Shown piece by piece: positions 26,531 through 37,560 of a stretch of 64,000 nucleotides of DNA. Origin of the DNA: Paraburkholderia susongensis (GTDB lineage: Bacteria; Pseudomonadota; Gammaproteobacteria; Burkholderiales; Burkholderiaceae); assembly GCF_900177725.1 (NCBI RefSeq), contig NZ_FXAT01000001.1, positions 186,001 to 250,000 on the forward strand, given 5' to 3'. Below the pieces are notes generated by a model. It saw only the letters and a program-made list of their open reading frames with translations. It was not told where the DNA came from and did not search any database. Each line of letters begins with the position of its first letter. Positions within the stretch are counted from its first letter, which is position 1. Both the position numbers and the translations under genes were made by a program.

Positions 26531-27241
26531 TCAGCGCGAGGCCACCACGCGAGCGCCAGCCGCCGGCAGCGGCGCCCCCGCGCCGAAACGCAGATACGCT
26601 TCGCGCACCGGCGCGAACGAGCGCCGATGATGCTCGCACGGCCCATGCTCGCGCAGCGCGGCGAGATGCTGCGGTGTGCCGTAACCCGCATGCGCGTCGA
26701 AGCCGTAGACGGGATAGGTCTGATGCAGTTCGAGCAGCATCCGGTCGCGCGTGACCTTGGCGAGAATCGACGCGGCCGAAATACTTTTGACGAGCGCATC
26801 GCCGCCGATCACCGCTTCAGCACGAATGCTCAGCGTCGGACAGCGGTTGCCGTCGACCTTCACGAGCGTCGGCACGACCGCGAGACCTTCCACAGCACGC
26901 TTCATTGCAAGCATCGTCGCGTGCAGGATATTCAGCGAATCGATTTCCTCGACCGTCGCCGACGCGATGCAATAAGCGAGCGCACGATCGACGATCTTGT
27001 CGTACAGCTCCTCGCGCTTTCTGGCGGTGAGCGCCTTCGAATCGTCGAGGCCGCGAATCATCGGCTTCGACGGATCGAAAATCACCGCCGCCGCGACGAC
27101 CGGGCCGGCGAGCGGCCCGCGCCCTGCTTCGTCGACGCCGCAGACGATCTCATCGGCGCTCTCGAAGTTCAGGCCGGCCTGCTGCGCCGCCGCGCGAACG
27201 GCGGCCGCGGTCTTGCGGCGAGGCGCGCGCGCAACGGTCAT
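26531..27241 (-). CDS. rnhB: Ribonuclease HII
   Basis: This 236-residue enzyme removes ribonucleotides from DNA and RNA from hybrids. Active-site acids Asp37 and Glu38 lie in [25 protein letters not shown] and [15 protein letters not shown] carry further family residues. A 25-residue basic, Ala-rich N-terminal extension precedes the core. The ATG at 27241 overlaps the lpxB stop as ATGA, fixing the start. The 931-codon open frame covering it extends far upstream across lpxB and lpxA in the wrong frame and is not a gene. Confidence 0.95.
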   Translation of the reverse strand: MTVARAPRRKTAAAVRAAAQQAGLNFESADEIVCGVDEAGRGPLAGPVVAAAVIFDPSKPMIRGLDDSKALTARKREELYDKIVDRALAYCIASATVEEIDSLNILHATMLAMKRAVEGLAVVPTLVKVDGNRCPTLSIRAEAVIGGDALVKSISAASILAKVTRDRMLLELHQTYPVYGFDAHAGYGTPQHLAALREHGPCEHHRRSFAPVREAYLRFGAGAPLPAAGARVVASR

Positions 27242-28407
27242 GAGCGGCGTGCCCGCTGCTGGACGACGCTCGCCACGACTTCCGCCGCGCGCTGCGCGGT
27301 GTTCTGCTTCAGCACGTGATGCATCTCCGTGAAGATTTCCTTCAGCGTGCGCCGGTTGGCCTCGTCGCGCAACTGCTTCAGCGTGGCTTCCGCGAGCGCC
27401 TGCGGTGTCGCGAAGTGCTGCAGGATTTCGGGCACCACGAAGCGTCCCGCGAGGATGTTCGGCAGGCCCACGTAGGGCAAATAACCCTGACGGCGCATGA
27501 TCTGGCCGGTCAGCCAGGGCACCTTGTAGGAGATGACCATCGGTTTTTTCAGCAGCGCGGCTTCGAGCGTCACGGTACCGCTCTTCACGAGGATCGCGTC
27601 GGCGGCGGTCATCGCGAGCTGCGACTGACCGTCGATGATGGTCAGCGCGAGACCCGGATGCGCATCCACGAGCCGCTGCAGCATCGCGCGCAATGCGGGC
27701 GTCGCCGCCGGCATCACGAAGCGCACGCCGGGCTCCTGGTGCTGCATCATCTCCATTGCGGCGAAGAACGTCGGGCCGATCAGATCGATTTCCGAGCGCC
27801 GGCTGCCCGGCAGCACCGCGATCACCGGAGCGCCTTCCGCGAGACCGAGCGTGCGGCGCGCGCCGGCCGTGTCGGGTTCGAGCGGAATCTGGTCGGCAAG
27901 CGGATGGCCCACGTAAGACGCCGCGACGCCCGCCTTTTCGAGCAGCGCCGTTTCGAACGGGAACACACACAGCATGTGGTCGACCGCCTTCGCGATCTTC
28001 TTGATGCGCCCGCCCCGCCATGCCCAGATGGACGGGCAGACGAAATGCACGGTCGGAATGCCCGCGTCGCGCAGCGCATGTTCGAGGCCGAAGTTGAAGT
28101 CGGGTGCATCGACGCCGACGAACACCGAGGGCGGCTCGGCGAGCAGCTGACGCTTCAGTTCGTTGCGAATGCCGAGAATTTCGGGGATGTGCCGCAGCAC
28201 TTCGACGTAGCCGCGCACCGCGAGTTTTTCTATCGGCCAATGCGCGTCGAAGCCCGTGGCGATCATGCGCGGGCCGCCGATGCCGTAGTACTGCGTGGCG
28301 GGCGGCAGCCGGCTTGCGAGGCCGTCGAGCAGCGACGCGGCGAGCAGGTCGCCGGACGGCTCGCCGGCCACCATTGCGACGCGCAGCGGACTGGGTTGCA
28401 AGGCCAT
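27238..28407 (-). CDS. lpxB: Lipid-A-disaccharide synthase
   Basis: This 389-residue GT19 glycosyltransferase joins UDP-diacylglucosamine and lipid X in lipid A synthesis at the inner-membrane face. The N-terminus [20 protein letters not shown] and the middle [17 protein letters not shown] are diagnostic, as is [17 protein letters not shown]. The gene follows lpxA with a 3-nt gap and overlaps rnhB by 4 nt, so all three are tightly coupled. Confidence 0.97.
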   Translation of the reverse strand: MALQPSPLRVAMVAGEPSGDLLAASLLDGLASRLPPATQYYGIGGPRMIATGFDAHWPIEKLAVRGYVEVLRHIPEILGIRNELKRQLLAEPPSVFVGVDAPDFNFGLEHALRDAGIPTVHFVCPSIWAWRGGRIKKIAKAVDHMLCVFPFETALLEKAGVAASYVGHPLADQIPLEPDTAGARRTLGLAEGAPVIAVLPGSRRSEIDLIGPTFFAAMEMMQHQEPGVRFVMPAATPALRAMLQRLVDAHPGLALTIIDGQSQLAMTAADAILVKSGTVTLEAALLKKPMVISYKVPWLTGQIMRRQGYLPYVGLPNILAGRFVVPEILQHFATPQALAEATLKQLRDEANRRTLKEIFTEMHHVLKQNTAQRAAEVVASVVQQRARRS

Positions 28408-28410
28408 CGG

Positions 28411-29199
28411 CTAGCGGATGATGCCGCGCTGCGACGCTTCGACGAACGCGAGCAGCGTTTGCACCGGCGCGTCGCCGTCGCCGCCGGCGGAGCCGAGTTC
28501 CCGCAGTTGCACCTTCGCTTCTTCGAGCGACAGGCCATTCTTGTACAGCACGCGATAAGCCGTGCGCAGCACCGAGATCGCATCCGCCGAGAAGCCGCGG
28601 CGACGCAAACCCTCGACGTTGATGCCGTGCGGCTCGGCCTTGTTGCCGGCTGCGATCACGTACGGCGGGACGTCCTGCACGAGCGCCGACGCGCCGCCCA
28701 GCATCGCATGCGCGCCGATGCGCACGAACTGGTGCACGCCCGACATGCCGCCAATGATTGCATGGTCGCCGATCGTGACGTGGCCGGCCATCTGCGCGTT
28801 GCTCGACAGGATCACGTTGCTGCCCACGTGGCAGTCGTGACCGATGTGCACGTAGGCCATGATCCAGTTGTCGTCGCCGAGTGTCGTGACGCCCGCGTCC
28901 TGCACCGTGCCGGTGTGGATCGTGGTGAACTCGCGGATCATGTTGCGGTTGCCGATCACGAGCCTGGTCGGCTCGTCCTTGTACTTCATGTCCTGCGGGC
29001 GGCCGCCGACCGATGCGTAATGGCCGACGCGGTTGTCTTCGCCCAACGTGGTGTGGCCTTCGATCACGCTGTGCGAACCGACCGTGCTGCGTGCACCGAT
29101 GGTCACGTGTGCGCCGATCACGGCGTATGGCCCGACTTCGACGGATTCGTCGAGTTGCGCGCCCGGTTCGATGATCGCAGTGGGATGAATCCTGCTCAT
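28411..29199 (-). CDS. lpxA: UDP-N-acetylglucosamine acyltransferase
   Basis: This 262-residue enzyme catalyses the first step of lipid A synthesis. It is a left-handed beta-helix of hexapeptide repeats ([20 protein letters not shown] onward). The catalytic-region motif is [12 protein letters not shown], and an alpha-helical C-terminal domain follows. The ATG at 29199 gives the universal [10 protein letters not shown] start; the 29 upstream in-frame residues are discarded. It sits between fabZ and lpxB in the lpx operon. Confidence 0.97.
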   Translation of the reverse strand: MSRIHPTAIIEPGAQLDESVEVGPYAVIGAHVTIGARSTVGSHSVIEGHTTLGEDNRVGHYASVGGRPQDMKYKDEPTRLVIGNRNMIREFTTIHTGTVQDAGVTTLGDDNWIMAYVHIGHDCHVGSNVILSSNAQMAGHVTIGDHAIIGGMSGVHQFVRIGAHAMLGGASALVQDVPPYVIAAGNKAEPHGINVEGLRRRGFSADAISVLRTAYRVLYKNGLSLEEAKVQLRELGSAGGDGDAPVQTLLAFVEASQRGIIR

Positions 29200-29292
29200 G
29201 CGTCCTCGCTTCTGATTCTGTTGCGTTGTCTGGATGGGCCTGTCGCGGGCCGGCCTCGCGTATACCGCGCCGCCGCGTGCCCGCACAGCGGC

Positions 29293-29757
29293 TTAGGCGT
29301 CCTTGTCCGTGTGCCGCACTGCGCACATCAGATCGGCTTCCGCCGCGACGACGCCATCCACTTCAGCACGTGCCTTGAACTTCCAGATGCCGCGCATGTG
29401 ACGCTCGAACGTGCAGCGCAGGATCAGCTGATCGCCCGGTTCCACCACGCGCTTGAAACGCGCGTTGTCGATGCCGACGAACAGGTACAGCGTGTTCGAC
29501 GGATCGCTCGGCTCTTCCGAGAACGTCAGCAGCGCCGCGGTCTGCGCGAGCGCTTCGAGAATCAGCACGCCAGGCATCACCGGCCGCGTCGGGAAATGTC
29601 CCTGGAAATACGGCTCATTGATCGACACGTTCTTCAACGCTTTGATGCTCTTGTGCGGTTCGAGTTCGAGCACCCGGTCGACCAGCAGGATCGGATAACG
29701 ATGCGGCAGCAGCGTGAGAATCTTATGAATGTCGAGATTGATTTTTTCGGTGCTCAT
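29293..29757 (-). CDS. fabZ: 3-Hydroxyacyl-ACP dehydratase
   Basis: This 154-residue hot-dog-fold dehydratase of type II fatty acid synthesis has catalytic His54 in YFQGHFP and Glu68 in LILEALAQ. It also has the [14 protein letters not shown] segment before them. The ATG at 29757 was chosen because family proteins start [14 protein letters not shown]; 45 upstream in-frame residues lack similarity. Its place between lpxD and lpxA is standard and links 3-hydroxyacyl supply to lipid A. Confidence 0.97.
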   Translation of the reverse strand: MSTEKINLDIHKILTLLPHRYPILLVDRVLELEPHKSIKALKNVSINEPYFQGHFPTRPVMPGVLILEALAQTAALLTFSEEPSDPSNTLYLFVGIDNARFKRVVEPGDQLILRCTFERHMRGIWKFKARAEVDGVVAAEADLMCAVRHTDKDA

Positions 29758-29940
29758 GGTGTTTCTGCTCACGCATTGACTGCGCGGTGATGACTGCGGA
29801 TGCTGGTGCAGGTGGGTTGAAAACGCGCGCGGCCGGCGCCCTTCGTGACTAGCGGCCGTGCCGCCCGGTCGCGGCAACCGGCTTTGCTTCATGATGCTCG
29901 CCCGCTATTTTACGCGGTGCCGGCGAGCCGCCGTGATATC

Positions 29941-31077
29941 TCAGATCCGATTGCCTGCGGACTGCCCTGCCGCGTCGCCCGCGGGATGGGCCGCCGCGTC
30001 GCCGGCCTTGTTCCCGGCCTTGTCCGCCGCGGCGCTTTCGAGTGCCTTGATGCGATCGCGAAGCTTGTCGATATTGCGCAGCAGCGCCGCGCTTTTGTTC
30101 CAGTCCGCGTGATTCACGGCCGGGAACGCGCTGGTGTACATGCCGGGTTTGAGCAGCGACTTCGACACGCCCGACTTCGCCGTGACGATCACGTAATCGG
30201 CGAGCGTGACGTGCCCGGCAATGCCAACCGCGCCGCCGATCATGCAATGCCGGCCGATCGTCGTGCTGCCCGCGATGCCCGCGCAGCCGGCGATCACCGT
30301 ATACGCCCCGACCTTGCAGTTATGGCCGATCTGCACGAGGTTGTCGATCTTCACGCACTCTTCGATGATCGTGTCGGCCATCGCGCCACGGTCGATCGTT
30401 GTGTTCGCGCCGATTTCGACGTCATTCGCGATCGACACGCCGCCGACCTGCGGAATCTTCACCCAGCTGCCGGTGCGCGCATCGCCCTCGCCGACGAAGT
30501 CCGGCGCGAAGCCGAAACCGTCCGAGCCGATCACCGCACCCGCATGCACGATCACGCGCTCGCCGAGCTTGCAGCCGTGGTACACGGTGACGTTCGGATA
30601 CAGATGCGAGTTCGCGCCGATGCGCGCGCCACGGCCGATCACGACATTGGCATCGAGCCGCGCATGCTCGCCGATCACCGCGCCGGCCTCGACCGTGACG
30701 CGCGGGCCGAGCACCGCGCTCGCGGCGACCTGGGCGGAAGGATCGATCGTTGCGCTCGGATGCACGCCGGGCACGGCCTTCGGCGCGGCGAGATCGATGA
30801 AGGTTTGCGCGACGCGCGCAAAGTAAGCGTAGGGGTTCGGCGTGACGATGAAGTTACGGCCATCGCACGAGGCGAGCTTCGCGAGATCAGCAGCGCTGAT
30901 CAGTACCGCACCCGCGCGGGTCGTTTCGACTTGTGACAGATATTTCGGATTGGCGAGGAACGCCAACTGGTCCGGGCCTGCCTGGTCGAGCGGCGCGAGA
31001 CCGCCCACGCGCTGCGAACCGTTTCCGACTACTTCACCGCCGAACCGCTGGACGATGTCCTCGAGCGTAAATGCCAT
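29941..31077 (-). CDS. lpxD: UDP-3-O-(3-hydroxyacyl)glucosamine N-acyltransferase
   Basis: This 378-residue enzyme carries out the third step of lipid A synthesis. An N-terminal uridine-binding domain is followed by a left-handed beta-helix of hexad repeats, with catalytic His in [13 protein letters not shown]-terminal helix ends the catalytic part (about residue 350). The last 28 or so residues are an added low-complexity Ala/Gly/Asp/Lys tail with near four-residue periodicity. The ATG at 31077 gives [16 protein letters not shown]; 31 in-frame upstream residues come from a DNA repeat. The tail is unlikely to be catalytic. Confidence 0.96.
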   Translation of the reverse strand: MAFTLEDIVQRFGGEVVGNGSQRVGGLAPLDQAGPDQLAFLANPKYLSQVETTRAGAVLISAADLAKLASCDGRNFIVTPNPYAYFARVAQTFIDLAAPKAVPGVHPSATIDPSAQVAASAVLGPRVTVEAGAVIGEHARLDANVVIGRGARIGANSHLYPNVTVYHGCKLGERVIVHAGAVIGSDGFGFAPDFVGEGDARTGSWVKIPQVGGVSIANDVEIGANTTIDRGAMADTIIEECVKIDNLVQIGHNCKVGAYTVIAGCAGIAGSTTIGRHCMIGGAVGIAGHVTLADYVIVTAKSGVSKSLLKPGMYTSAFPAVNHADWNKSAALLRNIDKLRDRIKALESAAADKAGNKAGDAAAHPAGDAAGQSAGNRI

Positions 31078-31100
31078 GCCTATCCTGTCTCCTGCCAGTT

Positions 31101-31135
31101 CAATCCAATCCGCAATCCAATCCGCAATCCAATCC
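31101..31135. repeat. 12-bp tandem repeat between skp and lpxD
   Basis: CAATCCAATCCG repeats almost three times without a mismatch (two full units plus 11 bases). It lies in the 103-bp spacer upstream of lpxD, outside the chosen coding region. Confidence 0.9.
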
Positions 31136-31180
31136 CGTGCAGACACGCGCCGACGCGCGCCGCACGGCAATACGCCGCCC

Positions 31181-31708
31181 TTAGTTGCCCGACGCCGCCA
31201 GCGCCTTCAGCACCTGGTCGGTGATATCGATGCGCGGGCTCACGTACACCGCTTCCTGCACGATCAGATCGTAGTGCTGCGTTTCGGCGATCTGCTTGAT
31301 GACCTTGTTCGCGCGATCGAGCACCGCCGCCAGTTCTTCGTTGCGACGCTGGTTGAGGTCTTCGCGGAACTCACGCTGCTTGCGCTGGAAGTCGGAGTCG
31401 AGTTGCGACAGATCGCGCTGCTTCTGCGCGCGATCGGCCGGCGACATCGACGCGCCGTTCTTGTCGAGTGCATCGGACATCGACTTGAGTTTCTGCGCCA
31501 TGTCGGCGAGATCCTTGTCGCGCTTCGCGAATTCGGCCTCGAGCTTGAGCTGCGCAGCCTTGGCCGCCGCCGATTCGCGCAGGATGCGGTCGGAATTCAC
31601 CGCGGCGATTCTCGCCTCCTGCGCATGCGCCACCCCGACCCCCAGGGTCATTGCCAGCGCCAATGCGCACGCTACACGTTTCGAAAACATACCGGTTAGC
31701 AAAGTCAT
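31181..31708 (-). CDS. skp: OmpH/Skp periplasmic chaperone
   Basis: This 175-residue secreted protein has a signal peptide ending AHAQ near residue 29. A long charged coiled coil follows (about 45-140), rich in Lys/Glu/Asp/Gln, as in the jellyfish-shaped Skp trimer that shields unfolded outer-membrane proteins. The start at 31708 is the longest ATG; an internal ATG at 31690 gives a 169-residue form with an equally good signal peptide. It is located between bamA and lpxD, as in most proteobacteria. Confidence 0.93.
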   Translation of the reverse strand: MTLLTGMFSKRVACALALAMTLGVGVAHAQEARIAAVNSDRILRESAAAKAAQLKLEAEFAKRDKDLADMAQKLKSMSDALDKNGASMSPADRAQKQRDLSQLDSDFQRKQREFREDLNQRRNEELAAVLDRANKVIKQIAETQHYDLIVQEAVYVSPRIDITDQVLKALAASGN

Positions 31709-31748
31709 CCTCTCGATACTGTAGTTTGGCGAGCCGCCAGCGGCCCGA

Positions 31749-34052
31749 TCAGAACGCCGTCCCGATCTGGAACTGGAACTTCTGATACTGGTCGCCGGTG
31801 TGCTTCGTGAGCGGGAAGCCGAGGCTCAGCTTGAGCGGGCCGATCGGCGAGATCCACGCGAGACCCACACCGTAGCCGTAACGCAGGCCGTTCGCGCCGA
31901 TGCTGTTACCTTCCGTTCCCCACACGTTACCGCCGTCGAGGAACGTGAACACACGCAGCGTGCGGTCGTAGCCGGTGCCCGGCAGCGGGAACGTCAGCTC
32001 GATGTTGCCCACGAGCAGCTTCGAACCGCCGATCGGGTCGCCGGTCTTCGCGTCGCGCGGACCGAGCGAACTCGGCTCGTAGCCTCGCACCGAACCGATA
32101 CCGCCAGCGAAGTAGTTCTTGAAAATCGGATAAGGCTTGCCGCCGAGGCCGTTACCGTAGCCGCCCTGGAAGTTGAAGCCCAGCACGAAGCCGCGCGCAA
32201 ACGAATAATAGTACTGCGCGTTGATGTCGGCCTTGTAGTACTGCGTGCCGCCGATCGGCGTGCCGTATTCGGCGTTCGCCTGCGTGAAGTAGCCGCGGCT
32301 CGGCACGAGCGCGCTGTCGCGCGCGTCACGCGACCAGCCCACCGTGAGCGGGACGTTGTTCGAGATGCGCCCGAACTCGTTCACGTAATCGATATAGCTT
32401 TGCGGCGTATTCGAGTCGATGTCGAGCTGGTTCTGCTCGAAGCCCGCGCCGAAGTACACCGTGTCGACTTCCGAGAACGGAATGCCGAACTTCAGGTCAC
32501 CGCCCAGCGTGACGATCTTGAAGCTCGAATCGGTCGAGTAATACAGCGGCTGGTACGTGCGGTAGTAGACGTCGGTGATCCGCTTGATGCCGTCCACCGT
32601 GAAGTACGGGTCGACCTGCGTGACCGTCAGCGTCCGGTACGTCTTCGCGGTATTGACGTTCACGGAGAGACTCGTGCCGGAACCGAACACGTTGTCCTGC
32701 GACACGCCCGCGGACAGCACCACCTTGTCCGTCGACGAGAAGCCCGCGCCGAGCGTGATCGCGCCGGTCGGCTTTTCGGCGACCTTCACGTCGATGTCCA
32801 CCTGGTCGGGCGTGCCTTCCACCGGCGTGGTGGTCACGTCGACGTCGGTGAAGTAGCCGAGACGGTTGATCCGGTCTTTCGACAGCGCGAGGCGGTTCGA
32901 ATCGAACCACGAGCTTTCGAGCTGGCGCATTTCGCGGCGCACCACTTCGTCGCGCGTACGCGTGTTGCCGACCACGTTGATGCGGCGCACGTAGACGCGG
33001 CGGCTCGGGTCGACCTGCAGCGTGAGGTCGACCGTGTGATTGGTCTGGTCGATCTTGGGCTGCGCATTGACGGTCGCGAACGCGTAGCCGTATTCGCCGA
33101 GCTTGTCGACGATCGCCTTCGTGGTGGCCTGCAGCTTTTCGGCCGAGAAGCGGTCGCCCGGCTTGATCTTGATCAGCCTCTTCAGCTCTTCCTCGCGGTC
33201 GAGCAGATTGCCGGCGAGGCGAATGTTCGAGATCTTGTACGGCTCGCCTTCATGCAGCGTGACCGTCAGATACATCTCCTTCTTGTCCGGCGTGATCGAC
33301 ACCTGGGTCGATTCGATGCTGAACTCGAGGTAACCACGGTTCAGGTAGTACGAGCGGATGTTCTCGAGGTCGCCGGTCAGCTTGTCTTTCGCGTACAGAT
33401 CGTTCTTCGTGTACCACGAGAACCAGTTCGGCGTGGACAGCTGCATTTCGTCGCGCAGCGTACCCGTGCTGAATGCCTTGTTGCCGATGAAGTTGATCTG
33501 GCGGATCTTCGCGCTCGGGCCTTCGGCCACCGAGAACAGCACCGCGACGCGATTGCGGTCGATCGGCGTGATGGTCGTGGTGACTTCGGCCGCGTAGTAG
33601 CCGCGCGTCAGGTACTGACGCTTCAGTTCCTGCTCGGCCTTGTCGACGAGCGCCTTGTCGAAGTAGCGGCCTTGCGACAGGCCGACCGCGCGCAGCGCCT
33701 TGATCAGGTTGTCCTTTTCGAACTCGTGAATGCCGGCGAAGTCGATCGTGCCGATGGCCGGACGCTCCTGCACCTGCACGACGACCACGTTGCCTTCGGT
33801 CGCGATCTTGACGTCGTTGAAGAACCCCGTGGCATAGAGCGCGCGAATTGCTTCGGACGCCTTGTCGTCGCTAAAAGTATCGCCCTGCTTGATGGGCAGG
33901 TACGCGAACACCGTACCTGGTTCGACGCGTTGCAATCCCTCAATGCGAATGTCTTGCACCACGAAGGGCGTCGTTGCGTGAGCAACCAGCCCATGCGCGG
34001 CGAACGCCGCGGCTATAACCGTCTTCGGACCAAAGCGATGAGGTTTGAACAA
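31749..34052 (-). CDS. bamA: Outer-membrane protein assembly factor BamA
   Basis: This 767-residue outer-membrane insertase has a signal peptide (cleavage about residue 26, VAHA). Five POTRA domains follow (about 28-430; the first reads VVQDIRIEGLQRVEPGTVF). A 16-strand beta-barrel then ends in the aromatic C-terminus QFQIGTAF. The barrel motif GGIGSVRGYE, containing the conserved RGY of loop 6, is present. It is downstream of rseP and upstream of its chaperone partner skp on the same transcript. Confidence 0.98.
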   Translation of the reverse strand: MFKPHRFGPKTVIAAAFAAHGLVAHATTPFVVQDIRIEGLQRVEPGTVFAYLPIKQGDTFSDDKASEAIRALYATGFFNDVKIATEGNVVVVQVQERPAIGTIDFAGIHEFEKDNLIKALRAVGLSQGRYFDKALVDKAEQELKRQYLTRGYYAAEVTTTITPIDRNRVAVLFSVAEGPSAKIRQINFIGNKAFSTGTLRDEMQLSTPNWFSWYTKNDLYAKDKLTGDLENIRSYYLNRGYLEFSIESTQVSITPDKKEMYLTVTLHEGEPYKISNIRLAGNLLDREEELKRLIKIKPGDRFSAEKLQATTKAIVDKLGEYGYAFATVNAQPKIDQTNHTVDLTLQVDPSRRVYVRRINVVGNTRTRDEVVRREMRQLESSWFDSNRLALSKDRINRLGYFTDVDVTTTPVEGTPDQVDIDVKVAEKPTGAITLGAGFSSTDKVVLSAGVSQDNVFGSGTSLSVNVNTAKTYRTLTVTQVDPYFTVDGIKRITDVYYRTYQPLYYSTDSSFKIVTLGGDLKFGIPFSEVDTVYFGAGFEQNQLDIDSNTPQSYIDYVNEFGRISNNVPLTVGWSRDARDSALVPSRGYFTQANAEYGTPIGGTQYYKADINAQYYYSFARGFVLGFNFQGGYGNGLGGKPYPIFKNYFAGGIGSVRGYEPSSLGPRDAKTGDPIGGSKLLVGNIELTFPLPGTGYDRTLRVFTFLDGGNVWGTEGNSIGANGLRYGYGVGLAWISPIGPLKLSLGFPLTKHTGDQYQKFQFQIGTAF

Positions 34053-34120
34053 CGTGCTTCCCCAGTGTGTATAGCTGCATCAGGCCGGGCGGGCCGCCCT
34101 CGAGAACGCCGCCGGACACT

Positions 34121-35515
34121 TTAAAAATGGATTAAACGAGCCAGATCGTTGAACAGCGCAATCGCCGACAACGCGACGATGCAGGCGAGACCCGCCCTCT
34201 GAAAAACGAGTTGCCAGCGATCGGAGACAACTTTACCGGTCACAGCTTCAACCAAATAATATAACAGATGCCCCCCGTCCAATACCGGAATTGGTAACAG
34301 GTTCAGCACGCCGAGGCTAATGCTGACAAGGGCCAGGAACGACAGAAACGCGGAAGGACCCAGACGTGCGCTCTTTCCCGCGTAATCGGCGATCGTGACC
34401 GGGCCCGAAAGATTCTTCAGCGACGCCTCGCCGACGACCATCCGCCCGAACATGCGCACCGAGTACGCCGAGAGCTCCCATGTGCGGCGCGCGCCAAGCC
34501 GCAGGCTGTCGAGCGGCCCGTAGCGCACGTTGATCGACGGCACCTGGGTCGCCAGTTCGGCGCCGATGCGGCCGATCTGCTGCCCCGTCTCCGCATCGCG
34601 CTGCAATTGCGGCACGATGCTGATCTCTTCGAGCGTGCCCGCCACATGGCCGCCGCGGCCGCCGCGCTCCACTTGCAGCTTGACCGGCACGCCGGCGTGC
34701 GATTTTACATAAGCAATAAAGGCCGCGGCATTATCGGCCGGCGTGCCGTTGATCGCGCGCAGCCGGTCGCCCGTGACGAGCCCCGCTTTCTGCGCCGCGC
34801 TGCCCGCCTGGACGCCGGCCACCGTGAGCGTGCCGCCGCCTGGCTCGAAGCCGAGACGCGACATGAAATCATCGTCGACGTCTTTCTCGCTGAGACCGCG
34901 CAGGTCCATCGGGAAATCAGACGTGCCGTGCGTGTCCTTCGCGGCGAGCACGATGTGCTTGTGGTCGAACGCCGCGCCGAGCAGCTTCCAGCGCAGATCC
35001 GACCAGGAGCGCACCGGCTCGGTTTCGTCGGCGCCGTCCGCGCGCACGCCGACGATCGTCTCGCCGCCCTCGAACCCCGCCACCGCAGCCGGCGTGTTCG
35101 GCGCGGGCGTGGCGATCACGGCCGCCGGCTCGCTCACACCGGTGGCGAACACGAGCGCGAACAGCACGATGGCGAGCAGGAAATTCGCGACCGGACCGGC
35201 TGCGACGATCGCAAAGCGCCGCCACACCGACTGCCGGTTGAACGCATGCGGCAAATCCGCGGCGGGGATCGGCGCGGTGCCGGTCTCGCGCTCGTCGAGC
35301 ATCTTCACGTAGCCGCCGAGCGGCAGCGCGGCAATCGTCCACTCGGTGCCCGTCTTCGGGCTGACCCATCGGACGAGCGGCGTGCCGAAGCCGATCGAGA
35401 AGCGCAGCACCTTCACGCCGCACAAACGCGCGACGCTGTAGTGCCCGTACTCGTGGACCACCACGAGTACGCCAATCGCAACCGCGAAAGCGAGCAGTTC
35501 GATCAGCAGATTCAT
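34121..35515 (-). CDS. rseP: Site-2 zinc protease RseP
   Basis: This 464-residue inner-membrane protease cleaves anti-sigma-E factor RseA after DegS. The zinc motif HEYGH lies at residues 21-25 in the first helix. PDZ regions occupy the periplasmic middle (GSAAQKAGLVTGDRLRAING). The second active-site helix has NLLPIPVLDGGH near the C-terminus. It lies 7 nt after the dxr stop and upstream of bamA, linking envelope-stress signalling to outer-membrane assembly. Confidence 0.96.
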   Translation of the reverse strand: MNLLIELLAFAVAIGVLVVVHEYGHYSVARLCGVKVLRFSIGFGTPLVRWVSPKTGTEWTIAALPLGGYVKMLDERETGTAPIPAADLPHAFNRQSVWRRFAIVAAGPVANFLLAIVLFALVFATGVSEPAAVIATPAPNTPAAVAGFEGGETIVGVRADGADETEPVRSWSDLRWKLLGAAFDHKHIVLAAKDTHGTSDFPMDLRGLSEKDVDDDFMSRLGFEPGGGTLTVAGVQAGSAAQKAGLVTGDRLRAINGTPADNAAAFIAYVKSHAGVPVKLQVERGGRGGHVAGTLEEISIVPQLQRDAETGQQIGRIGAELATQVPSINVRYGPLDSLRLGARRTWELSAYSVRMFGRMVVGEASLKNLSGPVTIADYAGKSARLGPSAFLSFLALVSISLGVLNLLPIPVLDGGHLLYYLVEAVTGKVVSDRWQLVFQRAGLACIVALSAIALFNDLARLIHF

Positions 35516-35522
35516 AGGCGCC

Positions 35523-36728
35523 TCACTGGACGGCGCGTTCCGTGCGACGGGCGCCGTCGGGCAGACGCGCGATGAATTGGGCAGCGGCGCGGCGCGCGGC
35601 GGCGTCCGCTTCGATGACGTCTTCGAGCGCGTGCGCGCTGCGGTTCGGCAGTGCGTTGAGCACCGAGTCGACCACTTCGGCTATCGCCATGAAGCCGACG
35701 CGGCGCGCGAGGAATGCTTCGACCGCGACCTCGTTCGCCGCGTTCAGCGCCGCACTGGCGACGCCGCCCTCGGCCAGCGCCTTCATGGCGAGCGCGAGGC
35801 ATGGGAAGCGCGCGTAATCGGGCTTTTCGAACGACAGCGAGGCGATCTCCACGAGATCGAGCTGCGCCACGCCCGAATCGACGCGATCCGGAAAGGCCAG
35901 CGCGTGCGCGATCGGCGTACGCATGTCGGGATTGCCGAGTTGCGCGAGCACCGAGCCGTCCGCGTACGACACCAGCGAATGGATCACGCTCTGCGGATGG
36001 ATCAGCACGTCGATGCGCTCGCCCGGCAGGTCGAACAGCCAATGCGCCTCGATGACTTCGAGGCCTTTGTTCATCATCGTGGCCGAGTCGACCGAAATCT
36101 TGCGGCCCATGACCCAGTTCGGATGCTTGCAGGCTTCATCGGGCGTCACGTCGACGAGCGTGGCCGGCTCGCGCGTGCGGAACGGGCCGCCCGACGCGGT
36201 CAGGATGATCTTGGAGACGCCGCCGTGCAGCGACGCTTCGCGCGGCAGGCACTGGAAAATCGCGTTGTGCTCGCTGTCGACCGGCAGCAGCACCGCGCCG
36301 TTGTCGCGCACCGCGTTCATGAAGATCGCGCCGGACATCACGAGCGCTTCCTTGTTCGCGAGCAGGATGCGCTTGCCCGCGCGCGCCGCGGCGAGGCTCG
36401 GCGCGAGACCGGCCGCGCCGACGATCGCCGCCACCACCGTGTCACAGCCCTCGCTCTTCGCGACGTCGACGAGCGCTTGCGGCCCGTAGGTGACCTCGGT
36501 CTTGCAGCCCGCCTCGCGCAGCTTCGCGGCGACCGTCGCGGCCGTGTCGGCATCGCCGACCACCGCCACTTCGGGCTTGAAACGCAGGCACTGCTCGACG
36601 AGTTTGTCGCCGTTGCGATGCGCGGATAGCGCGTAAATCGAAAAACGCTCGGGATGGCGCGCGACCACGTCGAGCGTACTGTCTCCAATCGAGCCCGTGG
36701 AGCCGAGCAATGTCAGACGTTTTTGCAT
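35523..36728 (-). CDS. dxr: 1-Deoxy-D-xylulose-5-phosphate reductoisomerase
   Basis: This 401-residue NADPH enzyme carries out the committed step of the MEP isoprenoid pathway. It has the NADPH motif [14 protein letters not shown] at the start, [21 protein letters not shown] with metal and substrate residues, and [13 protein letters not shown]. The ATG at 36728 gives [15 protein letters not shown]; 11 extra in-frame codons upstream are dropped. It follows cdsA by 10 nt in the operon that feeds undecaprenyl phosphate synthesis. Confidence 0.97.
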   Translation of the reverse strand: MQKRLTLLGSTGSIGDSTLDVVARHPERFSIYALSAHRNGDKLVEQCLRFKPEVAVVGDADTAATVAAKLREAGCKTEVTYGPQALVDVAKSEGCDTVVAAIVGAAGLAPSLAAARAGKRILLANKEALVMSGAIFMNAVRDNGAVLLPVDSEHNAIFQCLPREASLHGGVSKIILTASGGPFRTREPATLVDVTPDEACKHPNWVMGRKISVDSATMMNKGLEVIEAHWLFDLPGERIDVLIHPQSVIHSLVSYADGSVLAQLGNPDMRTPIAHALAFPDRVDSGVAQLDLVEIASLSFEKPDYARFPCLALAMKALAEGGVASAALNAANEVAVEAFLARRVGFMAIAEVVDSVLNALPNRSAHALEDVIEADAAARRAAAQFIARLPDGARRTERAVQ

Positions 36729-36738
36729 ATCTCTTTCT

Positions 36739-37560
36739 CTAGCCGAGCAGCAGCATGGCAAGCGGCAGCACCGGCAATAATGCGTCGATGCGGTCGAGCA
36801 CGCCGCCGTGCCCCGGCAGCAGGCCGCTCGAGTCTTTGACGCCGGCCTGGCGTTTCAGCATCGATTCGAACAGGTCGCCGACCACGCTGAAAGCCACCAG
36901 CAGAGTCAGCGCGAGCACCGTGCGCACCGCGCCCCATTGCGCCAGCAGCGCGGAATACAGGGTCGGCTCGAACGCGTGCAAAAAGACCGCCGCCGCCGCG
37001 ACGATCATCACCACCAGCCAGCCGCCGATCGCGCCCTCCCAGGTTTTACCCGGACTGATGGCCGGCGCCAGCTTGTGTTTTCCGAAAGCCTTTCCCGAGA
37101 AGTATGCGCCGATATCGGCGAGCCACACCAGGAGCAGCAGCGACAGCACGAACGGCACACCCTGCATGCGCGCGGCGACGAGAGCATGCCAGCAGGCAAC
37201 GAATCCGACAATGCCGGCAAGGAACAGGAAGACGCGCCACGCGCCCTGCGCGAGCACGGGCTTGCGCAGCAGCACGAACGGACCGGCGATCACCCAGAAG
37301 ATCGCGGCCGCCTTGAAGAGCGAACGAGCCTCCGCGATTCCGGCGCCGAGCCTTGTGCTCGCGACCAGCGCGACGGCGGCCAGCAGCGCGTAGATCACCG
37401 GACCGGCGCCGCCCACCTTGAGCAGACGCGCCCACTCCCACGCGGCGAACACGACGACGAAAGCAATCAGCGCGCCGAACGCGCCCACCGGCGCGAACAG
37501 CGTGACAGGCAGGAACACTGCCAGGAGGACGATCGCCGTGATGACACGGGTCTTTAGCAT
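36739..37560 (-). CDS. cdsA: Phosphatidate cytidylyltransferase
   Basis: This 273-residue polytopic enzyme forms CDP-diacylglycerol from phosphatidate and CTP. Eight or so hydrophobic segments are visible. The catalytic region [19 protein letters not shown] is followed by [13 protein letters not shown] and the CDP-diglyceride signature ending [12 protein letters not shown] near the C-terminus. It overlaps uppS by 7 bp, so translation is coupled. Confidence 0.95.
   Translation of the reverse strand: MLKTRVITAIVLLAVFLPVTLFAPVGAFGALIAFVVVFAAWEWARLLKVGGAGPVIYALLAAVALVASTRLGAGIAEARSLFKAAAIFWVIAGPFVLLRKPVLAQGAWRVFLFLAGIVGFVACWHALVAARMQGVPFVLSLLLLVWLADIGAYFSGKAFGKHKLAPAISPGKTWEGAIGGWLVVMIVAAAAVFLHAFEPTLYSALLAQWGAVRTVLALTLLVAFSVVGDLFESMLKRQAGVKDSSGLLPGHGGVLDRIDALLPVLPLAMLLLG

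Noticed and set aside
26531..29326. A 931-codon minus-strand open frame
   Set aside because: Only its C-terminal 236 residues are a known protein (ribonuclease HII). The rest is out-of-frame lpxB and lpxA sequence kept open by high GC.
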